Below, piece after piece: positions 22,625 to 34,249 of a stretch of 40,020 nucleotides of DNA. Below the pieces are notes generated by a model. That model was given only the letters and a program-made list of their open reading frames with translations. It did not search any database and was not told where the DNA came from. Source of the stretch: Sperchopsis tessellata. Taxonomy: Eukaryota; Arthropoda; Insecta; Coleoptera; Hydrophilidae. The stretch's first letter is position 1. The number at the start of each line of letters is the position of its first letter. A program made the translations under genes and the position numbers. The stretch lies in the NCBI GenBank assembly GCA_033557685.1, contig JAWQRN010000087.1, forward strand, positions 1 through 40,020, given 5' to 3'.

Positions 22625-25542
22625 CTGCAACAAATAAAACACACATAAGTATACAAGTAATAATAAAGCAATAAAATGAACTACCACAAAACAAACGAAA
22701 GAAAGAAAAAAACTTAATAAAAACGTAAATTATAAAATTATGTAAAATGTACAAATGTAAACGATTATAACCACAAAAAGAACGATACTATAACGTTCCC
22801 TGCTAATTATAAATGCATTAAAATTCGGCCCAGAAAACATGCAATCGGACGATTTGATCTGTTTCGAAAAAGGCGAATACGAAATAATTTTAATAGAAAC
22901 GCGAGGGACCAGCTGCCGAAAGAAACAAGGGCTGCCACAATTAGAAAAATACATCTGTTTTAATTAGAACATTGGCAGTAAGTCGTGAGGGGTAGACGCC
23001 TAGGATTTAAGGCCCCCTTGTTAATGGTCCACACCGCAGGGGTCCTGTTTTACCGCTTTCATTAAAACTCTACGTCTGTAAATGCGAGATTTGATGACTT
23101 TGAACTTTGCAGTAAAGATCTTCTACTTAGCAAGACTCTTTTTTCCTTCTTGACTAGTTTCCCTGTTTTAAGATGAAATGAGTATTAAATGACTTCACTC
23201 CCCCAACTTTTCCTCTATGTTGTACTGAGGTGGAATAAAAATTAATAATTTGCCTGCAGGCAATCGGAAGGCTTCTTTAATAATCATTTAATCCATAACA
23301 TTTGTGGTTGTATATATTAGTAACACAAAAACTCGGTACAGTATCAAAAATTACTGTAAATGAAAGTGGAGTGAAGTTTTGCGAGGTTTTTCATTTGATC
23401 TGGAGGGTGGTGTTAAAGCAACCCAAATTATATGTAATTAAATAATTACCAAGAAGGTCCAGAACGTTTTTTGTACGCGCTGTGTATTATAGCAATCTTG
23501 CTATTCTATCGAGTTTTCTAATATGAAATATGATTATTTCATATATCTATTTTGCAATATGTTAAACTGTAAATGTAACATACGTAAAGTATATATTTTA
23601 AAAATATTTAACCTGTAAGTTTTAAGATTCAATTTAAAATTTTAATTATTTCTTAGCTGATATATTTATATTTGGCTTAAAAATCGTTCCAACTAATTTT
23701 CCATTGATGAAAAAGAACATTTGATATTATTTTTTACTTTATATATTTATAAACTGGGCTATATTCTGTCTCTTTTACTATATTTATGTACAATCAAATC
23801 TGATATTCCATAAACTGGTGTCACTTTGATCAACCTGAACTATGAATTCCATTAATTCCTTTATGTATCACAAATTGTAACTACAGAAAAAAATATGTAT
23901 TTTATACTGTATAGCCTCATTGTTTTAAGCAGAAAAATATCATACGTCTTCTAATACATAAGAAGAAAAACATTTAATGTGCATGATCAATGTCATACAT
24001 TAAGTGGGGTTGTTTATATCAGCCCATAGTTTTCAGTGAAAATGAACATATTTTAACAAATATTTATTTATAAATATAATAAAATACAATATGAATTTTT
24101 ATATTTAAATGTTACTATTATCAATAAAAGTAAGTGTAAAATTATTGGCGAGATACTTGTAGACAACCATGTTATTCAAGGTGGTAGATGAATATAGAAA
24201 ATTAAAAGCCAAAATTTCCTGACGTATGATCTAACCTTACTCAGGATATCTTACACAGCTAAATGATAATAAAGGTCGATGTTAAACTTATAATAAAATC
24301 ACATATTTTAAGTATATTCAAAAGTATATTTCAAAAATCACGTCTTATAAGATATAGCGCTTTTGAGATATTCTGTACTCATAATACATATGATGATACA
24401 CACATACAGACGTTATTCCTAAAATAATCAAAGCTGTTTCAGGAGAACCTAAAACATGTATTTCCGTCCAAAAGCGGAAGTTGATTTTTTGCAATTGCAG
24501 TACTTTATTCTTACTATATAAGTGGAGATAATAAATATGTATACAGATAGTAGTTGGAATTATATAATATTTTATACATATACATATACATTAAGTGGTT
24601 GGCAAGCCACAAGAAAATTACAGACTTGACAGACTGTAGCAACATAAGATGAAAAATACATTAAATCAATAAATAATTTCACAAATATGGACTCTAGCAT
24701 TAAATTCATAGAATAAAATTGATTCACAGAAAATTGTAGTCAAAACTAAGCCATTATTTCAAAGTCACCTCAGAAACTATTGTAAAATATAGTTATTTTT
24801 TATATTTTAGAGAACTAATTAGAACGCAGGCAAATTCCAATAACATAAAGTTGTACCTGCGTAAAGAAAACAGAAATAAAAACAGGATTTAACAATATCA
24901 AACTTATTATTAGTGATTACAGTACTGATAACGTTGCATTATTTCTATAAAATTTCCTAATGCAAGGAAGGATTGGGAATTACTTTTGTTTGTTAATGTA
25001 TAATAGAAAATAATCTCAGTTTAATATAAGAGATTAAAACTAAATCCATGAGTGTTATAAAAAAAACATGAATTAAGTTTTCTGAAAGATTAGTACCAGC
25101 TTCTAAATAGGATTATGAAAAACGTTAAAATTTAAAATCAAACAAACCTTAGGTACCCTATAGTAAAAATATTGCACGAAAACCGCTAAATCCTTAATTT
25201 TACCTTAGATTAAAATAAGGTAGATGCAATATCAAGCACACTACAAGGACAACCTTGTTTGACAACGGGCATTCGCTTAATCCAAATATTATTTCCTAGG
25301 AAAAGATATCCTCCAAAAAGGTTGTTTAAAGAAACAAGCGTATTAATGAAAATAGGACTTAATCTCAGAAAAAAATATTCATTTAATCCTTGTCCACATA
25401 TTCTTCCACTAAGCCCCATTTCTAAATCTCATAAAATTAATTTCGTCCCTTCGTTAATTTAGAAAACAGCATATCTCACTCTCAGGTCTTAAATATCCAG
25501 TGTCAATGTTCCTTGTAGTAAATTTATTAAAAATTCACTCAC
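22625..25542 (-). other. dac: Dac intron between probable first and second exons (2,918 bp)
   Basis: Bounded by the GTGAGT donor at 25542 and the TTGTTGCAG acceptor at 22625. The interval 23060-25540 is very AT-rich with no recognised feature; 22780-23060 is a GC-richer block. The phase mismatch across this intron leaves room for an undetected microexon. Confidence 0.6.
22780..23060. other. Candidate conserved noncoding block close to a dac exon
   Basis: About 170 bp upstream (gene sense) of the exon at 22624. It contains clustered AT-core homeodomain-like sites (TTTATAATTAG on the minus strand at about 22813-22803; TTAATTAG at about 22961-22968), and GC-rich patches such as GGACCAGCTGCCG and GGTCCACACCGCAGGGGTCC. 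A 74-codon minus frame (22954-22730) covers part of it but shows no recognised domain and no matching donor, so I favour noncoding. Confidence 0.35.
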
Positions 25543-25644
25543 CCTCTCTCTCAGTATGTTGAAGGCCGGGGCTGTTGTGTGAGGAGTATCATGTTTTAGT
25601 GCAGCGGGAATTGGTTTGACACTAACGACCTCTCGGTTTTGTTT
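25543..25644 (-). CDS. dac: Probable internal coding exon of dachshund, 34 codons
   Basis: On the minus strand an open stretch of exactly 34 codons lies between an acceptor (ATATTTTAG, ending at 25645) and a consensus donor (GTGAGT, starting at 25542). It reads KQNREVVSVKPIPAALKHD at its start and ends FNILRER; the other two frames are closed by stops. The ending joins naturally to the next exon (LREERGDP), which supports membership in dac. This would be the linker between DachBox-N and DachBox-C. The junction is off by one: this exon ends in phase 0 with the only GT donor, while the next exon needs phase 2. If one G of the GGG at 25544-25542 were absent, the join would be perfect. Alternatives are a missing microexon of 3n+2 bases or an exon that is not spliced to the next one. 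The dac assignment is inferred from position, strand and continuity, not from a strong motif. Confidence 0.6.
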
Positions 25645-26689
25645 CTAAAATATTATTATCCTAATTACCGATAATTATACATCGACACTAACAAATACGT
25701 TTTGCGCCTCTGAGACCGAAGAACTTGATCCATCCATACAACTCCAATGCCATTTGATACGTCATCGCCTTAAATTGGTTACCATAATTAATATACCACC
25801 AATAATATGATTTGCTAATACAGTAATTCTTTTAAGTTAAGACGAAGTTACAAAATATAACACTCAGTACTCTTTGAACATCTTATTTTTATTAAAACTC
25901 ATGGTCCTTCGCGCCAGATTTAAAAGTACTGACAATAAATACACACATTTTAATCTGATTTTAATTGAAAATTATAAACCATCATCCCTATGCATATTAT
26001 TGTATAGTCTCTATGCAGTTTCTGGGAAAATACAAAGGATTTCGAGCCAAGACTTTGGTAACTTAGAATATAATAGTATCAACTATTTCATGATCATTTT
26101 AGCCACGCCCGATTTACTAATAAGACGAATACATGTATACCAATCATACAATTTTTAACGAATGGTAATCGTCAGTTTGATTTCTCTGATATACAACTTA
26201 CCTCGTGAAACAAGGGACCTAATAAAGACCTTCGCTTTGTAGTGGGTTGACGAACGATATAAAAGCTGTTACTTTTATCTTGGGTGTATTTTTGATAATG
26301 ATAGGTGGATTCTTGAAATGTCTTATTCACATTTTATTTTGTGTCAGATTATATCCATTGCGTAAAAGCGCACCCTTAATTATAGGCAACTCTTGGAAAA
26401 GTACAGTTGTGTCACGCAAATTGCAAGCTAACTGTAACAGCGAATTAAGAACAGACATTTTCGTAGAGGGGTGTTTATGTGATAATGCATACATATACCA
26501 ATTCGTATAGGTGGACTTATAATATACAGAATGACGAAACCAACCGTCAGATCTACGTTTCTAAAAATAGCCCGATGACTCGATCTTCATCATAAAGAGA
26601 ATAATGATAAATGTATTTGACTGAAAAGTGAATCTCTTCCCTACGAAAATACAACAAACGAGAATTTGAGCTTTATATTTAATGAAGAT

Positions 26690-27430
26690 AATGCCGATGG
26701 TTCAAAAGCATCCATAAAAAATGTTGCAACATCATTGGATTATGGGACACCTATAGAAACTTCAAAGGTTTTTTTCGTAGAAAAAGGATCTAATACAAGT
26801 TTCAGTCAAACCCTCTATATCTTTCAGTACTTCCCTGAAATTGCTAATGAAAATGCATCATCGATGGGTATATTGGTAAAAAGACACTCGACATCGAAGC
26901 TGACCATTATATCAGCGGAAGTTAGTTTGATATTAGAAGTTTGTTTTAGAAAATGAGAAGAATTTACGAAGGAATTGGATCGCTCTGCGAATTTGGCATG
27001 TGATGGGGTGAGGAATCGGGTCAATTTGTATATGGTGTACGTCCCGTAAGTAGGTCTTATAGAAGAGAGATTCGAGAATCATGGGGAATGGTTTTCTATT
27101 GCGTTTCTGGATAAAACGTAAATATTTTGTTCATGGTCATTATCAATGCCTTAATTTTGGAAATAGGAGTATACATTAGATGTTTATATCTGGTATCTTG
27201 CAGAAGATCTAGAAACTTTGAATCATACGTCTGAGGATCCATGACAAGCCTAGCTTTGTCCGTACCCTGTGATATTACAAAAATCAACTCTTTACTTTTG
27301 AATCCCTGGGGGCATATAACACATTTTTGTTCAAAACCCGAATAGTTTCATCGCTAAACCCATCCGTTATCACTGGTAACAAATTTCGAATTGCGCGGAA
27401 AGCGTTTTGGTGGTGACGCAAACTTTGAGC
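26690..27430 (-). mobile_element. Penelope-like reverse transcriptase fragment
   Basis: The minus strand starts with IRVLNKNVLYAPRDSK and then reads ISQGTDKARLVMDPQTYDSK FLDLLQDTRYK at about 27275-27180. After a frameshifted stretch comes SFVNSSHFLKQTSNIKL, then MVSFDVECLFTNIPIDDAF. This is the RT block of Penelope-like elements (family NSxHFIExIKxIKL...SFDVxSLFTNVPIDEA) with the catalytic Asp in SFDV. Further downstream VATFFMDAFEPSAL matches the family ANFFMExFExxAL at about 26740-26695, with GVP followed by a stop. The YVDD region and endonuclease are absent or unreadable. Stops and shifts show it is dead. Confidence 0.85.
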
Positions 27431-28639
27431 CTTTTAAAGGACAGAAGATTCTTCATGTATGATGGTATGAGATGACAAATTTATCACAAAATTATTCGAT
27501 TGCGGAAAATTTTGAGAGTTAATTTGACATTTGAATATGCTATTAAACTTCTACTTTTGAGTGAACATTAAATTTCAAAAGTGACACTATCGATATTATA
27601 AAAATCTTCCTCAGAAGGTGGATGAGAATATTACATCTGATGTCATTTTAATATTTTTCACGTATTATTTTTTTAGTCCAAAGATATTTTGCAAAAAAAG
27701 ATTATAGACTTTTTGTTCAGAATATAATTTTCAGACATATATTAGATATATAAAATGATATTAATATTATATGAATGATAGATACAATGATTCATTACAC
27801 AGGCCAATGTTTAAATATGTATCTGTTCTGTTAACTGATTTTGCATGAAAAATTGATTTAACGAAGTAAAGTTCCAGATGGAACAGAAGTACTTTGGACT
27901 ATTTTTACATCGCCTAGATGACATTTTCATTATGTTCTAGCACAAAACAGTGTTACCTTTGGGAGAATATCAGTTTTAATGGAATACTTCTTATGTTAAC
28001 ACGAGATATGTTACTCTTATCAAGAATTTACCTATTTATGTAATTGGCGGAGTAGAATTTCTAGTCTACCTGGTAAAAAAGGATTCCTTATTTGCAAACT
28101 ATATTGAGCCTATATAAAATAATACATTAATTTTCGTTTTCATGCATTGCAATGAAATTGAATTAAACATAAAAAAAAAAATAAGAACGTGATAAAAAGT
28201 AATCCAGATAATATAAATATTTCCCGTAAAAAATGTCGTAGGCCTGCGTTATTATTCAATGGAGATTTCATGCTCAGAAAAAAGGTAATAAAATTAACGT
28301 CCGCAGCCCAATGTGTTTTTACAATTTCCTGTTCCAAATTTTATATTTTGAACGGTAGCAGTCCTAATTTGAACCCTTATAACACGAAGTTTTTGAATCG
28401 TCTCTAGTTCATGTATATCAGTCATAAGTATCAATGGCTTCAGTCAATTTTAAGTACTGTTTTACTAAAAAAAAAAAACAGATACAAGAGACCGCAGCCA
28501 CAAATACTTGTAATAAACACACCGAAAGATGTTATCTTGAAAAGGTGAAACGTTTTAACGACTAAAACAGCTCATTTCAGGTATTAATTCATATAAAGGA
28601 TGAGTTCTTTTAAGTATCAGCGAACTAATATTCATTTCA

Positions 28640-29390
28640 ACTATATTTTTTCATGCCACCGGACACGGAGACATTCGGTTTTACAGCCTAATTTCGCGTA
28701 TAATTAGTTTTTGGAATAAAGGCACTTATATTATAATCCCGTGACAGAAATGGAGGCTTTTAAGAAAACGAAAAGAAACGGCAATATATAAACACATGTA
28801 ATAAATTATCAGGCCATAAAGAGGAGCCTTAACATTATTGCCTCGTCAAATAAAACAATGCATACGTGGCTGAATAACGAAGTTCTTCCCCTCCGAGGTC
28901 TCAGGTTTCGCCCACTGCCAACAAAACCGAGCAAACAGGTCCTCTTTATGACTTTTCATATATTGTTGGTTGTGCGCACGCAATGTTTTTCAATTTTAGA
29001 GCGGTGTTAGCAGCTGCGAAGTCGGCTAAGAGTGTAATAAAGATCCTCAGCTATGTCTTCTTAAATTGTATATCATATTACGTTTGGCACGGTTCGGCTA
29101 TATTAATATTTATATCAATGCTTCATAACCATTTTTATGAAGGTTTCTCCCGTTGCCGTTTTTACTCAAATCAAATTTCACATTTGGACACCTGTGCCTT
29201 TTGCATCGTGCCTATCCTCCATCCTCTGGAGTTCCTCTCGGATATTTCACCTTGAATTACAGTTATAAGCTGTCTTTCAGCAGCCCTTATAGTGCCTCAA
29301 TTGCAGCAGCCCCTAATGTTCCGATGCCCCCAGTCTTCACATTACTTTTAAATATTCAGATAGCGTTAGGACGTCTCTAAAAGCATTTGG
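28640..29390. other. Candidate conserved noncoding block(s)
   Basis: A long less AT-rich interval. It contains a CDX/Abd-B-like CTTTATGGCC (minus strand, about 28820-28811), a second CTTTATGAC at about 28944, and a perfect 8-bp inverted repeat CTTCATAA/TTATGAAG (29121-29128 and 29135-29142). Two overlapping plus frames (28983-29255 and 29153-29380) and a broken minus frame show no domain I recognise and no splice context, so I treat it as noncoding. Low certainty. Confidence 0.3.
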
Positions 29391-30149
29391 CCATTAAAAA
29401 ATTAAACGGTGGCTTTGCGTATTATATTATTATTTTATGCATACTTTAGTGCGCGGTAAATGGAGAGGAAATCAGTATTAGAGCCCGAGGAAAGATACTT
29501 ACCAACTTTTAAGGAACAGAAATGGAAATTTACAACTTCAACATTACGCATTATTTATTTAGAACCTTCTTGGCTTTCGGTTAACACGATATGCTCATTT
29601 TCGGAATTACCAGGCGTTACATTAAAACCATGTACATAAATAAGATAAAGCATTGCAATTCCAAGGAAAAGCATATAATTTTTACTAGCCCTCTTGGGAG
29701 TAGCTATTGTCTTGCCTAAGTGTATACAATATCTACCATTTATTCATGTAAAAGACCACAGAAATATCAACCTAAGAAAAGCAATATTTAACTAAACAAA
29801 AACTGACGCTTCTGTGACTTACAGAATACTCAATTTTTGTATTTACGTATTCAGCTAACCACCGTTGATAAAGCAAATACTTTCAATAATCATGTTACGA
29901 AATAAAAAAAAAATGATAACGAACAAGGTATTACTTTCGAGTTTATTGTGTAGGCACGATAGTCTTTTCGTTTCCACAACATCTCTACACTGACTCCAAA
30001 ACATTTCATTGCTACACCTTCAACAATATTCTGTTAAGTATTTCAAAATATTCTCTCTACCCTATTATTGTTAATTGCTATATATTATTAAAAAGGAAAT
30101 TTGCTGTCTTGTGAATATTTATAATCAAATAAAATGCACATTGTTGTCC

Positions 30150-30740
30150 TTCCACAAAATTGTTTTATTTTGCAGCGACCGGTTTCGACCATTCAGGTCA
30201 TCATCAAGCTAAATCATGTATTACAGTATAACAGAAATTAAACCAATTTAATATAACAAAATAAATAACTCAACAAGCGTTCCGGGCAACGTGAACACAG
30301 AATTTAAGAATAAGCTAATGTTAGTACCAACATTAGGATGAGGGATGGAACCGATAGGAAGTGAATGAAACATAGGATAAAATGAAAGGTTTTGCGACTC
30401 GTTAAGATTGTGGTAAGGATTGGCATGCAAGCTAAGGTATATCTCCAGATTTTCCGAGATATTGAGTATATGGCCTTTAGGGAGCAGATGTAAGATGAAC
30501 GGATTTTCGGGATCAGGATTGTGATCGCAGGAAACAACACGGCTGGCAAAACTGGATCTGTTGGTATTATTTGGGGTGCACCTTATGTGCTCCTTGTATC
30601 TAGTCTGTAATTACCGACTAGTCTGACCAATATAGTTAGATCCACATTCATAGAGGAGCTTATATACTCCACTACTAGTTTTGGAGTCAGATCCTTGTTT
30701 CTGACCAGTATGCTGTGAAGTAAATAGGTGGGACGATAAC
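30150..30740 (-). mobile_element. Penelope-like GIY-YIG domain and 3' end
   Basis: The minus strand reads SKTSSGVYKLLYECGSNYIG and QTSR*LQTRYKEHIRC at about 30690-30585. This is a good GIY-YIG module (GVYK-x8-NYIGQTSR-x4-TRYKEH) with one stop. It continues with SFASRVVSCDHNPDPENPFI and LHLLPKGHILNISENLEIYL, the usual Penelope C-terminal run. The reading then shifts frame into HANPYHNLNESQNLSFYP (to about 30248). The 3' flank holds a hammerhead-like motif at 30210-30172 and AATAAA just beyond it. Only the C-terminal third survives. It is a different copy from those at 13.9 kb and 26.7 kb. Confidence 0.85.
30172..30210 (-). ncRNA. Hammerhead-ribozyme-like motif at the Penelope 3' end
   Basis: The minus strand reads AGC-TTGATGA-T, then GACC-TGAAT-GGTC, then GAAA-CCGG-TC and GCT. 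This mimics the hammerhead layout: a CUGAUGA-like box (here UUGAUGA), a 4-bp stem II with 5-nt loop, GAAA, a minimal stem III, a GUC-like cleavage triplet and a short stem I (AGC/GCT). Hammerhead motifs are known in Penelope-like elements. The C-to-U change in the first box and the extra U argue against activity in this copy. Confidence 0.45.
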
Positions 30741-31499
30741 TATCATCGGTCTTATAATTAGCGTAGTTTTTACCATTTTATCTTCCTAGATATTTCGGAC
30801 ACTTTCACACCAATAATTATATTTAACATCGAGTCTTTAATTATTCCCCCCTCAACGAACTCTCTCTGAAAAACCTTTTTACATTATTTGTGTTTTTTTA
30901 ACTTTTCTGCCATTGTTACCCAACCTGGTTTTCTTGGCAATGCATTTTTGAAAGAACATTTAGTAAAAAATTATTACTAATAAAACCAACAAGAATGAAA
31001 TAACTGAAAACTATTTTGTTTAATTATTTATAGGATATTTGAGCTTGATGTTGACTGCACAACGCTTTTATTTGTGGTGTTACCCTTAATTTTTCTTCAG
31101 CTGATAAACATACATCTCTTATTTTCCATTATATTTAATTTAATGCTAAAAACGTAAATTTTCAAAAGTACATAGTGGGAAATTTCATAGACACCTGTAT
31201 CCAAATTTGGGTCAGATTGTTAGTACTAAATTTAATTTGCTGAGTTCAATAATTCTAAAAATGTTTGCTCCCCTTCCAAAAATAACTTAGTCCTTTCTAA
31301 ATACGTAAAAATAATTATCTGCAATGGAAAATAAAGTTGAATTTTCTTTTCAAGTAACATCAACCTTTCACTGGATGAGTGATGAATAATAGTAACACGC
31401 TAATTCTTTAAATTTACCATCCGATTCTCTTAAGGTTTTATGAGCTTCCGTACCTACATTTAGTACAAGTCGTTTTTGTTATAATTTTTTAAATTATTT

Positions 31500-32060
31500 T
31501 TTGCTTATTAATTCTAACATAGCATTTAACCTTAACAACTACCTGAACTCTAGCAGACATTCTATTGAGAAGACCTTTGCAAAGGTTTAGTGGAAAATTA
31601 TCCCAAATTTCTTACAAATTATTTCTTAAGTGTTGCTTCAATTAGTGCCTTAGTGTTTTTATTAGCTTTAGGTTCGAGCTGCTAAATAGATGTGATAAAA
31701 CCGTAACACTGTTATGTTTTTTAGTATGCCATGATGGACCACCCTGCTGAAATAAACTGTCTTCCTTTGGATATAAATTTGTCATGCTTGGAAATAACGA
31801 ACTCTGAAGAATTGATAGTTCACAGTGTTTGTAGTGTCTTCTATTTATTTTAAAATTTCCACCCCTTTACTGACATACATTTCCAAACCATAATACTCTT
31901 TGGAAACTTTAATGTCCTTTTAAGGCAATTATTATTAATATGTCATTTGTTTTATCTCGTATCACATGTTTACGGTATATAATATCTGTCAAGTAGGCTA
32001 ATTTAGAGCACCAAAAACTATTTTTCCGTTAGGATAAGTTACAGGAGAAGTTTTTCTCGC
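31500..32060 (-). mobile_element. Tc1-like transposase pseudogene, catalytic half
   Basis: The minus strand gives IMVWKCMS at about 31895, then SLFPSMTNLYPKEDSLFQQG GPSWHTKKHNSVTVLSHLFS (about 31800-31681). The family reads FQQDxAPCHTAK here, so the second catalytic Asp is replaced by Gly. The next frame holds KANKNTKALIEATLKK, and the C-terminus reads EIWDNFPLNLCKGLLNRMSA RVQVVVKVKC at about 31605-31520, the usual Tc1 ending (ExWxxIPxxxCxxLxxSMPxRVQAVIKAK). At least three frameshifts break it. Terminal repeats were not found. Confidence 0.8.
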
Positions 32061-32418
32061 AGTTCATATACACGCTTTCTTTTGATAACCATCCTATTTC
32101 GGTATACAAAATCAATATTAAATGATTAACAAAATTTACAATTTTGACTACTTGATAAAATATAATTTTTAAATCTCTGAGAATACATTTTGCAACAAGA
32201 GCTTCCTTATATAAACGGTGGATAGTAAGGAGATGTTAATTGCATTATTTGATAAAAGACACAAAATTGAACCAGTCATAGCTGGTACCCCATCATTACA
32301 TTACTAATGCAAGAATTTCATGCTACTTTATTTTTTATAACCAAAAGTTGACCGTTACTAATAGGCTTATTTATTGTAGGCCCCTACAGTGGTTTAGTAT
32401 TTAAAGAACTACATGTAT

Positions 32419-32420
<2 letters not shown>

Positions 32421-32462
<42 letters not shown>
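32421..32462. repeat. (AT)21 microsatellite
   Basis: Uninterrupted AT dinucleotide run of 42 bp, likely polymorphic and a weak point for assembly. Confidence 0.97.
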
Positions 32463-32465
<3 letters not shown>

Positions 32466-33419
32466 TGAGATGCTTAAATAAAGTTTTACTAAATTTTCCT
32501 TTCACAGGGAAACACTCATCTATGTTATCATCATATTTTACTTCGTCTAGATTTAACTACCTTTCTCCACAAATTTACTTATATTTCACTTTTGAAATCG
32601 TTGTGTGATGAACAGTCTATCGCAAAAATGTTCATAGTTAATTTATATTCGGAATATTGTTTTTACACTCAGATCTCAAATCGTAGGATATCTGTTCTGT
32701 GTCAACTGACACTGAAACTTCTACTTCTTGAGACATTGCATTTATCGATGAAGCTTAATATGTATTGGTCCATCATTACTGAGTACCTTCATATGCTTGA
32801 TGATCTTAAATTCCTCCTTTTTTACCAGAACCTTCAACATGTGATGACTTTCATATCGATGATAAATTAATCATTTATTCTCTTCATTGTTTTCTTTCTT
32901 TGATCTTCTGTTCTTAATCATAGTATTACCTTGAAGTCCATCATTATCCTAATTTTACATTTCAATTTTTCTAATGTCAACTGGATATACGAGAATAAAA
33001 TCTACGTGGTCCATTTCCGTCGAGTTAAGATATCACATCAAAGTCCTAACTCATAGTGTATGTCCTCTTTGATATGTCGGTTCGCTAAAACACTACCACT
33101 AATTCATTTTCACATTCCAACCTACTTGATTCTTGTACCGATGTGGCAGTTTCCGTGTTTATTAGATTATTGCTAATGGCTTGAGTTTTTCCATACATAT
33201 GTCCACTTTAATTGCTGTATTTTCTCCACCATTTTCTTTTCAAGGTTATTCTTTTACCTAACAAACAATGTTCCTAAAAATGAAATTTTAAAAAAGAATA
33301 TTGCTGTACCGGCTATAAACTCGAGCACGATTCATTTATTTAAAATATCCTAGATTTTCCTTACCCGTAGAAGTTACAGCATGTACAAAATACAAAACTG
33401 TCTTGTTAGGTGGAATTTC

Positions 33420-33800
33420 CTTTCAGCCTTGGGCAAAGTCCATAAATGGAACTTTATAGCTGTAAGCTCTGATGTAGTCATTTAATAGTTAAGTTAAGGT
33501 GGCGCAGGACCTCTTTAATTCCTTGTTACTGCTTTTGTCGTGTAATGAAGTCAGTCCGTTAAACGCCTAGATAAGAATCTATCCGAATGTGCAGCCTCTG
33601 CGCTAATACAGTTTCAAATCTAATTAACTAAGAATCTGACTCGCCACTGTTCTGCTAAATTAGGTGCTATTCCTAGGCTAATTCTACGAAAATTGAATTG
33701 AATTGAACCCCATACCAGCAGCTCAATTAAGCATAAAGCTCGCACCTATTGTTGCGCATTAAGACAGGACGAAATAAGATAATGGCCCTTCGTATCAGCA
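33420..33800. other. Candidate conserved noncoding block
   Basis: Less AT-rich noncoding sequence. It has TCCATAAATGG (about 33449-33459, an inverted-repeat CArG-like site), GTGGCGCAGGACCTCTTTAA, TTTGTCGTGTAATGAAG, TCTAATTAAC and repeated AATTG cores (GAATTGAATTGAA near 33693-33707). No frame or mobile-element motif. Enhancer role is inference. Confidence 0.35.
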
Positions 33801-34013
33801 GAATTTAGAGTAAGAAATTTTAGTAATCATGGAAAACTCAACATCTACATAAAGGTGCGTCAAGATTACGTACTATTCAACTTGCCCCTTGGCAATTGTA
33901 TGCTTTGTGTTTATACCTCTACTTATTAACTTTCGTTTCTCTCCTTACTAAATTTGTACTTTCACGTTAAATTCAATACATATACTACAGTTTAATATTT
34001 TTCGGACCTTAAA

Positions 34014-34076
34014 TGTGGTCCTTCAAACAGTATATTTGGTCCTTCGAACCATTCATTTGGTCCTTCGAATCGTACA
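34014..34076. repeat. Three 21-bp tandem repeats
   Basis: TGTGGTCCTTCAAACAGTAT(A) at 34014, TTTGGTCCTTCGAACCATTC(A) at 34035 and TTTGGTCCTTCGAATCGTAC(A) at 34056 share the GGTCCTTCRAA core at constant 21-bp spacing. The period is a multiple of three and the minus strand reads repeats of FEGPN, so it could be a scrap of a coding repeat, but no flanking frame supports this. Confidence 0.9.
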
Positions 34077-34249
34077 TTTTTTTTTAATCCACACAATTAA
34101 TAATTTATAAAGTTAATTCAGGTTACTTCGAATCACCCATACATGTATTTGTAAGATGTGCATGTATTTAACTCACTTATTAAAAGCATTCATTAGTTTC
34201 ATATCTAATAAGTTAAAGCCCTCTTCCGTCAAATTAAAACACTCTATAG

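Noticed and set aside
23521..23545. Inverted repeat ATATGAAAT / ATTTCATAT
   Set aside because: Short AT-only palindrome, expected by chance at this base composition.
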